Assembly (NCBI GenBank): GCA_031262005.1
Contig: JAISIO010000079.1
Location: 1-13,694, forward strand
Origin: Bacteroidales bacterium
Lineage (GTDB): Bacteria > Bacteroidota > Bacteroidia > Bacteroidales > UBA1715
Reading direction: 5' to 3'
Length of the DNA stretch: 13,694 bases
How positions within the stretch are numbered: the stretch's first letter is position 1; each line of letters begins with the position of its first letter. Below are positions 1-7,001 of the stretch, in pieces. The notes under the pieces are model-generated. The model saw only the letters and a list, made by a program, of their open reading frames with translations, was not told the origin of the DNA and did not search any database. The position numbers and the translations under genes were made by a program.

Positions 1-2873
1 GCATCGAAATAGGTGTAGCCGGCAATGAACCCGCTTTCAAGCACAAAAGCATAGCAGAACGTACCGTCCGGAGCATAGCGGTTCGACACAATTTCGTTCT
101 CTTCGCTATCATATACAACTTCCGATTTCTTTGCGCCGTTTTTGTAATATTGGGTGCGTTTTTGTAAGGTACCCAACATATATTCCTCTTCTTGAGAAAT
201 GCTGCCATTGTTGTAATACTCTTTTGCACTGCCGTGTTTTTTACCAAGCACATAGTGTTCTTCTGTCGATTTTTTGCCATCGGCGTAATACCATGTGTGC
301 AAGCCATCTTCCTTATCGTCTATGTAATTTCCTTTGTATGTCAATGTTCCGGTAAGTGTGTAGCGTTCCAACATACCGTTGTATTTTCCGCCCAGTAAGT
401 GTGCTTTGTAATACGGTTGTCCGTTGGGGAATACTATCAGTAACTGTCCGTTGCCGTGTTTCAAATTGCACGAATCTAATATTTGCTCATTTTTGTCGTA
501 CAACACATACTTTTGCAATTGTCCGCCGACGTAGTATTTTTGCCGTTTCAGTTTTCCTTCTACGGTATATTCCGTTTCCCAGCCTTGCAATTCACCGTAG
601 GAGTCGTAATACGAAATTTTCGACATCACACCATTGTCCAAATATTCTTTCCATTCGCCTATTTTTGTGTCGGCGGCATAATATCCTTCGCTTGACACGT
701 TGCCGCTACGATAATATTTTACATAATATCCGTCTAATTCTCCGTCGATGTAGTTACATTTAATAAAGGACGTACCGTTTGAATAGCGATTGATTAACGC
801 ACCGTTCAACACATCTTTTGAATACTGTTGAGTAAGCCATATCCTGCCCTGACTATCGTAGGTTGTCCACACGTCTTCGTTCAAGCCATTTTTTATTGCT
901 CCCGTTCTGTGCTTTGTGCCATTCGGATAATAACCTGTAAAATGCGTGGCTTTCAGCGAGGAAGTGTGAATTTTGTTGCCCGCTTTGTTGTAGTATGTGT
1001 ATAGTTCAATTGTACCGTTTTTGCTTGTTCGCGTGTAATGAAGTTTTCCGTCGGTATCGTAAAAGTAAGCCAATCCTTGCGTTTCTCCTTTATCGTTGTA
1101 GAAAATCGAGTCTTCCAACACTCCGTTGGAGTAATAATTGCGATACCAACCCGACAGCAAGCCCTCGCTGTTATAGTTGCAAACGGATTTTAGCACGCCG
1201 TTCGGATACCATTCTTTTTGCTCACCTACTTTTTTCTCATTGCTGTAATTCATTTCATCGTTTTGCGCTCCGGTTGGGTAGTAATATTTCACCACACCAT
1301 CGAAAGCGGCATGTTTTGTTGTGGCATCTAAGTAGAGTGTTCCGTTGGCAAAATATTTTTTATACCGTCCATTCAATTCATCGTCCACAAAATCGGAAAT
1401 AATCTCTTTTTGTCCGTTATCGAAAAATGTTGTCCGTTCGCCTGCAAGTTTTCCATCAATGTAGAACTCGGTGGATTTTAACTGCCCCGAATACGTGTAT
1501 ATATAGAGAGTATCAACCAATTTCCCTTCTGCAAAAGTTTCTTTTTTTGAAAGCACGCCATTGGTGTAGTATGTCAGAATTTCGCCGTCCAATTCATCGT
1601 TTTTCAAGCGTCCTTTTCGCTGCACGCCGCCCGAAGTGTTGTACAGGGTAAAATCGCAGTCTTTGCCGTTGTTTGAGTAGTTTATCACAAGTTTACGCGG
1701 TCCGTTCTCGTAGTACGAAATCCATGTACCCACGGGAATACTCTGTTCTACATCAGCATATTGCCCGCAATCTTCTATGCCCGAAGTATAAAATGTGTAG
1801 TAATTTTTATTGGCAGCGTCGAACAAATGCGTGCGTCCGTTATCAATATAAGTAGCTGCCCACTGCAAATAATTCGCTATGTTTGTTTTATTTTTCTTGG
1901 TTGTTGCCGTTACCGTTTTATCGTCCGAAAATCGCATAGAATTAACAAGATACGGTTCTATATATTTATTTTCGGTGAGTGCGCTAAAAAAAGGAATGTA
2001 AAATTGGTTGTAAATATCAGTTGCTCTGGCATCGACTTTTACGTTTTCCACCAAAAACTGCAATTGTCGCACGGTATAGAGGTCAATTTTTGTTTTAAGA
2101 TTAAATTTTTTGTTCAGCACAAAATTCGATGTTATCATGGTTTCCACATCCAAAAATCGACTATTAACAGCATCGGTAGATTTTTGGTAAACTCCTCCTT
2201 TCGATTCTTTTTGTATTTCTTCCGCCAAAGTTCCGTTCATAGCATTTTCAAAAGTAACAAGAGTATTGTAACACTGCTGGGCAGTACCCAAATTGGTTGC
2301 AAACGCCAAACACAACATAGCAGGCACTAAGCGACCTTTGGCATAATTGATAGTTCCTAACAGGTAATGACTTTGATAATGATACGGATTGATGCGTATG
2401 GCACGTTGTATAATATCTTCGGCTTCATCGTATTTGCCAGCATGAAACAAGCTCAGAGCATAGCTATACCCCACATTACTCAAATGCGAATACTTCGGAT
2501 ATACTTCTTTCATCATGTCTGCAGCCTCGTTACTTCGGTCGGCATCGTTGAGTATTGCAGCTCGCAACGTATAATAATCCACCGCATAAGCTCCCAAATC
2601 GCTTGGTATGCTATCCAAAGCCGACAGGGCTTCCTCGTATTTTTCCAGAGCTTTGTACGACAACGCTATTTCGTGCAAAGCCAACACGTAAAGCGAATCG
2701 TTGGAATTTACTTTTCTATATTCGGCAATTGCCGCTTCGTAGTGTTCATTGTCGTGCAAGTCTATGCCTGTGTTTATACGAGTGCGTGCATCAATGTATT
2801 GTTCGGTTGGGGCTTGTGCCGGCAAGCAGGTATATGCTATTATGCCGAGAAATAAAAATAAAAGGTGTTTCAT
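1..2873 (-). CDS. Large exported TPR plus YwqK/MORN-variant repeat protein (partial, C-terminus beyond left edge)
   Basis: The frame stays open from the ATG at 2873 to the window edge (957 codons), so the C-terminus is missing. Residues 1-21 form a signal peptide: Lys after Met, a Leu/Phe-rich core and a probable cleavage after LPAQA. Residues about 22-185 look like TPR-type helical pairs (for example KYEEAL and KYDEAEDIIQRAIRINP). Residues about 190-380 match nothing I know. From about residue 380 to the edge there are roughly 24 tandem units of about 23 residues, each centred on a motif like YYxNGxL or WYPNGVLK. These are MORN-repeat variants of the YwqK antitoxin-like family, common in Bacteroidota surface proteins. 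The export signal makes a periplasmic or outer-surface role more likely than a cytoplasmic antitoxin role; that is inference. The plus-strand open frames across this region are shadows. Function is unknown. Confidence 0.88.
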   Translation of the reverse strand, partial: MKHLLFLFLGIIAYTCLPAQAPTEQYIDARTRINTGIDLHDNEHYEAAIAEYRKVNSNDSLYVLALHEIALSYKALEKYEEALSALDSIPSDLGAYAVDYYTLRAAILNDADRSNEAADMMKEVYPKYSHLSNVGYSYALSLFHAGKYDEAEDIIQRAIRINPYHYQSHYLLGTINYAKGRLVPAMLCLAFATNLGTAQQCYNTLVTFENAMNGTLAEEIQKESKGGVYQKSTDAVNSRFLDVETMITSNFVLNKKFNLKTKIDLYTVRQLQFLVENVKVDARATDIYNQFYIPFFSALTENKYIEPYLVNSMRFSDDKTVTATTKKNKTNIANYLQWAATYIDNGRTHLFDAANKNYYTFYTSGIEDCGQYADVEQSIPVGTWISYYENGPRKLVINYSNNGKDCDFTLYNTSGGVQRKGRLKNDELDGEILTYYTNGVLSKKETFAEGKLVDTLYIYTYSGQLKSTEFYIDGKLAGERTTFFDNGQKEIISDFVDDELNGRYKKYFANGTLYLDATTKHAAFDGVVKYYYPTGAQNDEMNYSNEKKVGEQKEWYPNGVLKSVCNYNSEGLLSGWYRNYYSNGVLEDSIFYNDKGETQGLAYFYDTDGKLHYTRTSKNGTIELYTYYNKAGNKIHTSSLKATHFTGYYPNGTKHRTGAIKNGLNEDVWTTYDSQGRIWLTQQYSKDVLNGALINRYSNGTSFIKCNYIDGELDGYYVKYYRSGNVSSEGYYAADTKIGEWKEYLDNGVMSKISYYDSYGELQGWETEYTVEGKLKRQKYYVGGQLQKYVLYDKNEQILDSCNLKHGNGQLLIVFPNGQPYYKAHLLGGKYNGMLERYTLTGTLTYKGNYIDDKEDGLHTWYYADGKKSTEEHYVLGKKHGSAKEYYNNGSISQEEEYMLGTLQKRTQYYKNGAKKSEVVYDSEENEIVSNRYAPDGTFCYAFVLESGFIAGYTYFD

Positions 2874-2919
2874 TATGTTTGTAAATAAAAGTGTGTAAAA
2901 AGAATCGTTGTAGATGTTA

Positions 2920-2927
2920 CAAAAGTA
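2920..2927 (-). promoter_or_regulatory. Probable -7 element of the large exported-protein gene
   Basis: On the minus strand these bases read TACTTTTG, a match to the Bacteroidota -7 consensus TAnnTTTG. They lie 46 bp before the ATG at 2873, which would give a leader of about 40 nt. No TTG is present at the -33 spacing, so the call rests on the -7 box and its position only. Confidence 0.4.
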
Positions 2928-2954
2928 GTAAAAAATTGATTGCTATGTTTTTTT

Positions 2955-3001
2955 GAGGAGTTAGAGGAGTTTAGAGGAGTTAGAGGAGTTAGAGGAGTTA
3001 G
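2955..3001. repeat. Short tandem repeat, unit TTAGAGGAG, about 4.5 copies
   Basis: The 9-mer TTAGAGGAG is repeated head to tail, with one extra T in one junction (2970-2979). It lies between the divergent promoters of the exported-protein gene and the DUF6922 gene. Just after it, a 12-bp sequence (CTAAATTCTTCC) occurs twice, at 3010-3021 and 3026-3037. Copy number could vary by slippage. A regulatory role is not shown. Confidence 0.85.
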
Positions 3002-3052
3002 GGACATTTCTAAATTCTTCCATTCCTAAATTCTTCCAACATTGGCAAGCAC

Positions 3053-3083
3053 TTGTTTTTTCAAGAAGAATGTAGTATTTTTG
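3053..3083 (+). promoter_or_regulatory. Bacteroidota-type promoter of the DUF6922/AbiEii pair
   Basis: A TTG at 3053-3055 is followed, after 20 bp, by TATTTTTG at 3076-3083. This fits the -33 TTG / -7 TAnnTTTG arrangement with the usual 19-21 bp spacing. Transcription would begin near 3090, about 20 nt before the ATG at 3112. Confidence 0.65.
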
Positions 3084-3111
3084 TGCTGCAATTACATATA
3101 CGTATAACGCT

Positions 3112-3408
3112 ATGAGCAATAAGCCGCAATTTCAACGCAGAATTTTTTGGGACGTCGATTTTGATAAACTCGACTACGACAAGCATGCCAATTTTGTGAT
3201 TGAGCGCGTGTTCGACCGTGGCGATGTGGAGGATATTCGACAATGCCGACGGTATTATGGCGATAGCAAGGTGTCCGATGCACTCTTGAATGCCAAATAT
3301 TTAATGTTTGATACCATATATTTAGCTTCGGCTGTGATAAATAAACCAATAGAAGATTTCAGATGTTACAGATTAAGACAGTTGAACCCGGGACTTTATC
3401 CATACTGA
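3112..3408 (+). CDS. DUF6922-family protein, candidate partner of the AbiEii-type nucleotidyltransferase
   Basis: A 98-residue acidic/basic mixed protein with no signal peptide or membrane segment. The pattern FWDVD near residues 12-16, then a helix with ERVFDRGD (31-38), and FRCYR followed by a C-terminus rich in Tyr and Pro, fits what I recall of DUF6922. That is a small Bacteroidota family often encoded just before AbiEii-like genes. Its 3' end overlaps the next gene by 46 bp in another frame, so the two are very likely translated together from the promoter at 3053. By position it could be the antitoxin or DNA-binding partner of the pair, in place of the usual AbiEi. That role is inferred from gene order, not from a catalytic motif. 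Family assignment is from memory of the motif pattern. Confidence 0.8.
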   Translation: MSNKPQFQRRIFWDVDFDKLDYDKHANFVIERVFDRGDVEDIRQCRRYYGDSKVSDALLNAKYLMFDTIYLASAVINKPIEDFRCYRLRQLNPGLYPY

Positions 3409-3989
3409 AAACGTTGATGCAAATACCAGAACTCCACGCATTTCATTTGGTTGGCGGAACGGCTTTGGCGTTGAAATACGGTCATCGCACTTCTGTAGAT
3501 TTGGATTTATTCTCCACAGAAAAATTTGAACATCAGCCAATTATTGATGCTTTGCGAGGAACATTCGGAGATGCATTTGAGCATAAAGGCAGATTTTCAC
3601 GATGGGGCATTTTTTGTTTTATTGGTGGCGTAAAAGTTGATTTGGTGTACTATCCGCACGCCATGCTTTATCCGAGTGAACTGCGGGAAACTATACGAAT
3701 GTACGACGACCGTGATTTGATTGCAATGAAAATTCAGGCAATGCTGGGCAGAGGAAAAAAGAAAGATTTTTGGGATATTGCCGAACTGCTGGAGCACTAC
3801 GATTTATCACAAGTAATTGATTTTCATAACGCAAAATTCCCCAATCAAATGCTGGCAATTTCCATTCCGCAAACACTCGTGTATTTTGACGATGCCAACG
3901 ATAGCGACGAACCGGTAAGTTTCAAAAATCAAACGTGGAACGATGTACAAGAACAGATAAAACAAAAGGTAAGAGATTTTTTAAGCTAA
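3363..3989 (+). CDS. AbiEii/AbiGii-type nucleotidyltransferase, putative toxin
   Basis: 208 residues with the nucleotidyltransferase signature of the AbiEii/AbiGii (DUF1814) family. GG at residues 31-32 leads into GHRTSVDLDLF, with the metal-binding pair D46 and D48 and a probable third acidic residue D93 in VKVDLVYYP. The later helical motif DLIAMKIQAMLGRGKKKDFWD (about 118-138, one residue over most of its conserved core) is also typical. Known AbiE systems are type IV toxin-antitoxin and abortive-infection modules in which AbiEii is the toxin that transfers nucleotides. All catalytic positions are intact. Here the upstream partner is a DUF6922 protein rather than an AbiEi winged-helix protein. 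The start at 3363 overlaps the upstream gene by 46 bp; no later Met precedes the GG motif except M19, which would trim the first helix. Confidence 0.88.
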   Translation: MLQIKTVEPGTLSILKTLMQIPELHAFHLVGGTALALKYGHRTSVDLDLFSTEKFEHQPIIDALRGTFGDAFEHKGRFSRWGIFCFIGGVKVDLVYYPHAMLYPSELRETIRMYDDRDLIAMKIQAMLGRGKKKDFWDIAELLEHYDLSQVIDFHNAKFPNQMLAISIPQTLVYFDDANDSDEPVSFKNQTWNDVQEQIKQKVRDFLS

Positions 3990-4070
3990 TTTTCTCTTCA
4001 TTCGGCACAAGTTTGTAGAGTGTGCCACTCATAGAAACAAAAAATATCTATAAATACAAATCGAATAGCA

Positions 4071-5366
4071 ATGAACATACAACAAGCAGCGCAAGCAGCA
4101 AAACAGGCATCAATAGAACTTGCCGCAAGCACCACAGAACTCAAACAAGCAGCCTTAGAACGCATAGCACAACGCTTGCAACAACACGCAAGCGAAATTG
4201 CCGAGGCAAACAAAAAAGACCTTGCTCGCAGCGAAGCCGAACATTTGGCAACGCCGCTTTTGAAACGTTTGAAATTCGATGAAGCCAAAGTTGCCGATGT
4301 GGTGCAAGGCATTCACAGTCTTATGCGCTTACCCGAACCTGTGGGCGAAACGCTTATGAGCACCGAACTCGATAAAGGTTTGGAACTCTACAAAGTAAGT
4401 TGCCCCATTGGCGTAATTGGCGTAATCTTTGAAAGTCGCCCCGATGCGCTGGTGCAAATTTCCACTCTATGCCTCAAGAGCGGCAACGCCGTGATGCTCA
4501 AAGGCGGCAGCGAAGCATTGGAAACCAATAGGGTGTTGGCACGCATTATTGCCGAAGCAAGTGCCGAAGCAGGCATTGCCCAAGGCTGGATTCAATTACT
4601 CGAAACCCGCAACGATGTGAACGAAATGTTGAAAATGGACAAATCTATTGACTTGATTATTCCTCGCGGGTCGAACGAATTTGTGCAATACATAATGAAC
4701 AATTCCAACATTCCGGTGCTTGGGCACGCCGATGGAATTTGCCACGTGTATGTAGACAGCGAAGCCGATATTGCAATGGCTGTTGAGGTTGCCACCGACT
4801 CCAAATGCCAATATGTGGCAGTGTGCAATGCTACCGAAACAATTCTGGTGCATAGTGCCGTGGCGGCAGAATTTTTACCAAAATTTGCGGAAGCTACCAA
4901 ACAATATAATCTCGAAATTTTTGGCGACGCCCGTACACAGCACATTATAGACTGCCAGCCGGCAACCGAAGAAAGTTGGAAAACCGAATACTTGGACTAC
5001 AAAGTGTCGGTAAAAATTGTGGACAGCGTGGAAGAAGCCTTGCAACACATAAACACCTACGGCAGCGGACACACCGAAGTAATAGTTACAAACAATGCGC
5101 ACAAAGCCGAAACATTTATGAACCGTGCCGACAGCGGTAACGTATTTTGGAATTGTAGCAGCCGCTTTAGCGATGGTTTCCGTTACGGACTCGGTGCCGA
5201 AGTGGGCATTAGCACCAATAAAATTCACGCTCGCGGACCTGTAGGTCTGGAAGGCTTGCTTATCTACAAATGGAAACTGAAAGGAAGCGGACAGATTGTG
5301 GCACCGTACGCCAAAGGCGAAAAAGCGTTTACTCATGTAAAATTAGATAAGAAATTTTCTATTTGA
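4071..5366 (+). CDS. proA: Glutamate-5-semialdehyde dehydrogenase (gamma-glutamyl phosphate reductase)
   Basis: Catalyses the NADPH-dependent reduction of gamma-glutamyl phosphate to glutamate-5-semialdehyde, the second step of proline biosynthesis in the cytoplasm. The protein has 431 residues (E. coli ProA has 417). Family blocks appear in order: GVIGVIFESRPDALVQIS (115-131), LKSGNAVMLKGG (135-146), IIPRGSNEFV (196-205), GHADGICHVYVD (218-229), the catalytic cysteine C252 in VCNATETILVH, GAEVGISTNKIHARGPVGLE (375-394) and YKW (399-401). The wording around HADGICHVYVD resembles the reductase half of P5CS-type enzymes. After the conserved end there is an extra tail of about 20 residues. No proB or proC is adjacent, so it appears to be transcribed alone. 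A 6-bp inverted repeat (GGCACA / TGTGCC, 4004-4026) lies upstream; I see no clear promoter box. Confidence 0.96.
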   Translation: MNIQQAAQAAKQASIELAASTTELKQAALERIAQRLQQHASEIAEANKKDLARSEAEHLATPLLKRLKFDEAKVADVVQGIHSLMRLPEPVGETLMSTELDKGLELYKVSCPIGVIGVIFESRPDALVQISTLCLKSGNAVMLKGGSEALETNRVLARIIAEASAEAGIAQGWIQLLETRNDVNEMLKMDKSIDLIIPRGSNEFVQYIMNNSNIPVLGHADGICHVYVDSEADIAMAVEVATDSKCQYVAVCNATETILVHSAVAAEFLPKFAEATKQYNLEIFGDARTQHIIDCQPATEESWKTEYLDYKVSVKIVDSVEEALQHINTYGSGHTEVIVTNNAHKAETFMNRADSGNVFWNCSSRFSDGFRYGLGAEVGISTNKIHARGPVGLEGLLIYKWKLKGSGQIVAPYAKGEKAFTHVKLDKKFSI

Positions 5367-5448
5367 TAGTATCCTTTCTTTGTCTGAAATCTACTGCATT
5401 TTTCATAGATAGATGGTTTATTAGGTTTTTAGAGCTTGTAAAATGGTG

Positions 5449-5456
5449 TATATTTG
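5449..5456 (+). promoter_or_regulatory. Possible -7 element of the ORF6N gene
   Basis: TATATTTG fits TAnnTTTG and lies 12 bp before the ATG at 5469. No good -33 TTG is seen at 19-21 bp. If real, transcription would start near 5463, giving an almost leaderless message and favouring the second ATG at 5475. Confidence 0.35.
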
Positions 5457-5468
5457 CGGTAAAATTGT

Positions 5469-6035
5469 ATGCGTATGGAATTAATTAAACTTGACGACGT
5501 AAACAGTAAAATCGTTGTGCTTCGCAATACAAATGTTATTTTAGATAGCGATGTAGCAGCATTGTATGGAGTGGAAACAAAAATAGTAAATCAAGCTGTT
5601 AGGAACAATCCACAAAAATTCCCCGAAGGTTATATTTTTGAGCTATCAACAGACGAATTCAAAGCTTTAAGGTCAAAAAATTTGACCTTAAAGAAACAAG
5701 GTCGCGGGCAACACGCAAAATATGCGCCCAAAGCCTTTACCAAAAAAGGTTGTTACATGCTTGCCACAATCCTCAAAAGCCCCAAAGCCACGCAAACCAC
5801 TATTGCTATAATTGAAGCCTTTGAGAAAATGCAAGAGATGAGTAATTCAATAGTGGACTTAATGAAAGACCATGAAAACGAACAAAAACAAAAAACCGTA
5901 ATGCAAAAAGGCGAGGCATTGTTCGGCGAAATTATAGGCACAGCCCTTGATACGGTAGATACCGAAACAAGTTTTGAATTAAACCTTGCGGCATTTAAAA
6001 TTAAACACACTGTTAAACGAAGTCGAAAACAATAA
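5469..6035 (+). CDS. ORF6N-domain protein (phage-regulator / KilA-N-associated family)
   Basis: 188 residues. Residues about 10-105 match the ORF6N domain: VVLRNTNVILDSDVAALYGVETK, then NPQKFPEGYIFELS, the LRSKN...LKKQGRG...KYAPKAFTKKG segment, and a helix ending IIEAFEKM. The remainder is a charged, coiled-coil-like tail (KDHENEQKQK) and a basic C-terminus. ORF6N domains are found in phage and prophage proteins related to KilA-N/Bro-N and are thought to bind DNA. Bacteroidota chromosomes carry many solitary copies. No other phage genes are nearby, so this looks like a stand-alone copy. Two in-frame ATGs (5469 and 5475) are possible; the second leaves more room for a 5' leader if the box at 5449 is the promoter. 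A perfect inverted repeat lies inside the domain-coding part (5665-5693). Confidence 0.9.
   Translation: MRMELIKLDDVNSKIVVLRNTNVILDSDVAALYGVETKIVNQAVRNNPQKFPEGYIFELSTDEFKALRSKNLTLKKQGRGQHAKYAPKAFTKKGCYMLATILKSPKATQTTIAIIEAFEKMQEMSNSIVDLMKDHENEQKQKTVMQKGEALFGEIIGTALDTVDTETSFELNLAAFKIKHTVKRSRKQ
5665..5693. repeat. Perfect inverted repeat inside the ORF6N coding sequence
   Basis: Two 13-bp arms, CTTTAAGGTCAAA and its exact complement, are separated by AAA. The repeat encodes part of ALRSKNLTLKKQ, a segment well conserved in the ORF6N family. As RNA it would fold into a strong hairpin; as DNA it could be a binding site for a dimeric protein. Either use is inference. Confidence 0.9.
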
Positions 6036-6418
6036 AAATCCGGCGAAAATTTGGTATTGAAAAACAAGATAACCAACTCTGAATAAAGAATTTGCTTGCA
6101 CTAATTTTGTGTTATTGAAATCATACAATTCACACATTCAAGCAATAAATGCAACTTTGTTATCGTTGCAAACCCGAACAGCTTCTTTTATAAAAATTAA
6201 CACACAACAAAAAAAGACATTTAAGAAACTCTAACATATTGATTTTGAACTTCTGTTCTTATTCTCTTCTCTGAAATCCGCCAAATTTCACACAATACCA
6301 AGAATAAGCTGCGGGGGCGCACGTGCAAGCGTGTACCATCTGTGCTTATATGGTAGTATGGTTTTTAGCGGAACCACAGAGCAAGATAAGCAATTATTAC
6401 AGGTGTTACACGCTTTCT
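6036..6418. other. Gene-free stretch between the ORF6N and first HTH genes
   Basis: About 380 bp with no open frame that looks coding. The left two thirds are AT-rich, with a possible -7 box TAATTTTG at 6102-6109 but no partner TTG. From about 6310 the composition becomes more G-rich (GCGGGGGCGCACGTGC), and that part may belong to the leader of the HTH gene. The open frame that extends the HTH gene back to 6323 is low-complexity and cysteine-rich and is not supported by the paralogue. Confidence 0.6.
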
Positions 6419-6646
6419 ATGCAGAAAAAAACGCAGATACATATTGGAAAAATAATTCATGATGAATTGCACAAACAAGGACGGTCGGCAGTGTGGCTGA
6501 GCCAGCAAATGCACTGCGACCGAACGAAAATACACCGTATTTTTAATAGCAGCGATTTGTATTCCGACATTATTTTCGAGATTTCTAAAATCTTAAACCA
6601 CGACTTCTTTGTGTATTACACCAATAGATTGAAAGAGGAGGAATAA
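6419..6646 (+). CDS. Small helix-turn-helix protein, XRE-like (copy 1)
   Basis: 75 residues, cytoplasmic, almost all one HTH-like domain: IHIGKIIHDELHKQGRSAVW, then LSQQMHCDRTKIHRIFNS (recognition-helix region about 26-43) and ISKILNHDFFVYY. It aligns over its whole length with the protein at 9070-9303; shared positions include HIG, RS..WL, CD, the IS..L pattern and DFF.YY. An upstream ATG at 6323 would add 32 residues, but the paralogue begins at the equivalent of 6419, so I take 6419 as the start. The bases just before both ATGs are also alike (ACACGCTTT). Such short regulators are frequent in Bacteroidota. The target is unknown; the DF.YY tail is a family hallmark in my recollection. Confidence 0.8.
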   Translation: MQKKTQIHIGKIIHDELHKQGRSAVWLSQQMHCDRTKIHRIFNSSDLYSDIIFEISKILNHDFFVYYTNRLKEEE

Positions 6647-6662
6647 TACGAAAGCCCCTAAA

Positions 6663-6985
6663 GGGGACTTTGGCTTAGTGGTAGACCCGTTGCTCGCGCT
6701 CTCCTTTATGGGTTGGAGGTAAGGTTTCTGCGCTTTGCTTGAAACGGCGGAAGACGCAGCACGCCACGTCTCTGTTTCTACGGTATCGAATAGCCCGATA
6801 GGGCTAAATATGAATAACCGTATGCAAGAGTAACGCAGCTTACGGACAGAATGCCAACTCCACACCTCAACCCCGAAGTGGGTTGAACTGTATTGGTGTT
6901 CTTGTCTTCGGCTCTGTGATAAAACCCCTAAATTAGCTTCGCTGAGCTCGCAAGCTCGGTTCCCCGAAGGGGGGACTTTGGCTGA
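6663..6985. repeat. Pair of 13-bp direct repeats (GGGGACTTTGGCT) with small GC hairpins, bracketing repeat block A
   Basis: GGGGACTTTGGCT occurs at 6663-6675 and again at 6973-6985. Each copy directly follows a small C/G hairpin (CCCCT-AA-AGGGG at 6655-6666; CCCC-GAA-GGGG at 6962-6972). A further hairpin, GAGCT-CGCA-AGCTC, is at 6944-6957. The pair encloses the long repeat block at 6729-6917. No T-run follows, so these are not clear intrinsic terminators. Confidence 0.7.
6729..6917. repeat. Long direct repeat, copy A (about 185 bp)
   Basis: This block matches 8610-8789 in the same orientation. The match runs from TGCGCTTT through TAGCCCGATAGGGCTAAATA and CAACTCCACACCTCAACCCC to TTGAACTGTATT, and ends at CGGCTCTGT. 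Differences are a few substitutions, an 8-10 bp insertion near 6774 and a diverged spacer near 6895-6908. It contains an AGACG...CGTCTC palindrome at 6752-6772. Open frames in the two copies read different frames, so I regard the block as non-coding. It lies 82 bp after HTH copy 1 and 84 bp past the 3' end of the ATPase gene. Confidence 0.9.
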
Positions 6986-7001
6986 GACTTAAAAGCTATT
7001 T

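Noticed and set aside
131..2855. Many plus-strand open frames of 60-189 codons
   Set aside because: They lie opposite the single long minus-strand frame with signal peptide, TPR and MORN-like repeats. They are cysteine- and serine-rich with no family resemblance, as expected of antisense shadows.
2955..3038. Possible CRISPR-like array
   Set aside because: Units are 9 bp in direct tandem without spacers, and no cas gene is present.
5367..5400. Terminator after proA
   Set aside because: No stem followed by a T-run can be built; only weak short pairings are seen.
6323..6418. N-terminal extension of HTH copy 1 from the ATG at 6323
   Set aside because: The added 32 residues have no counterpart in the paralogue, and the alignment and shared leader bases both begin at 6419.
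6663..6735. tRNA-like stretch (TGGCTTAGTGGTAGA resembles a D-arm)
   Set aside because: There is no T-arm sequence of the GGTTCGAATC type, no pairing acceptor stem, and the motif belongs to a 13-bp direct repeat found again at 6973.
6593..6865. Minus-strand open frame of 90 codons across repeat block A
   Set aside because: The equivalent sequence in block B reads a different frame (8616-8900), so the peptide is not conserved between two nearly identical DNA copies. The frame also overlaps the HTH gene end.
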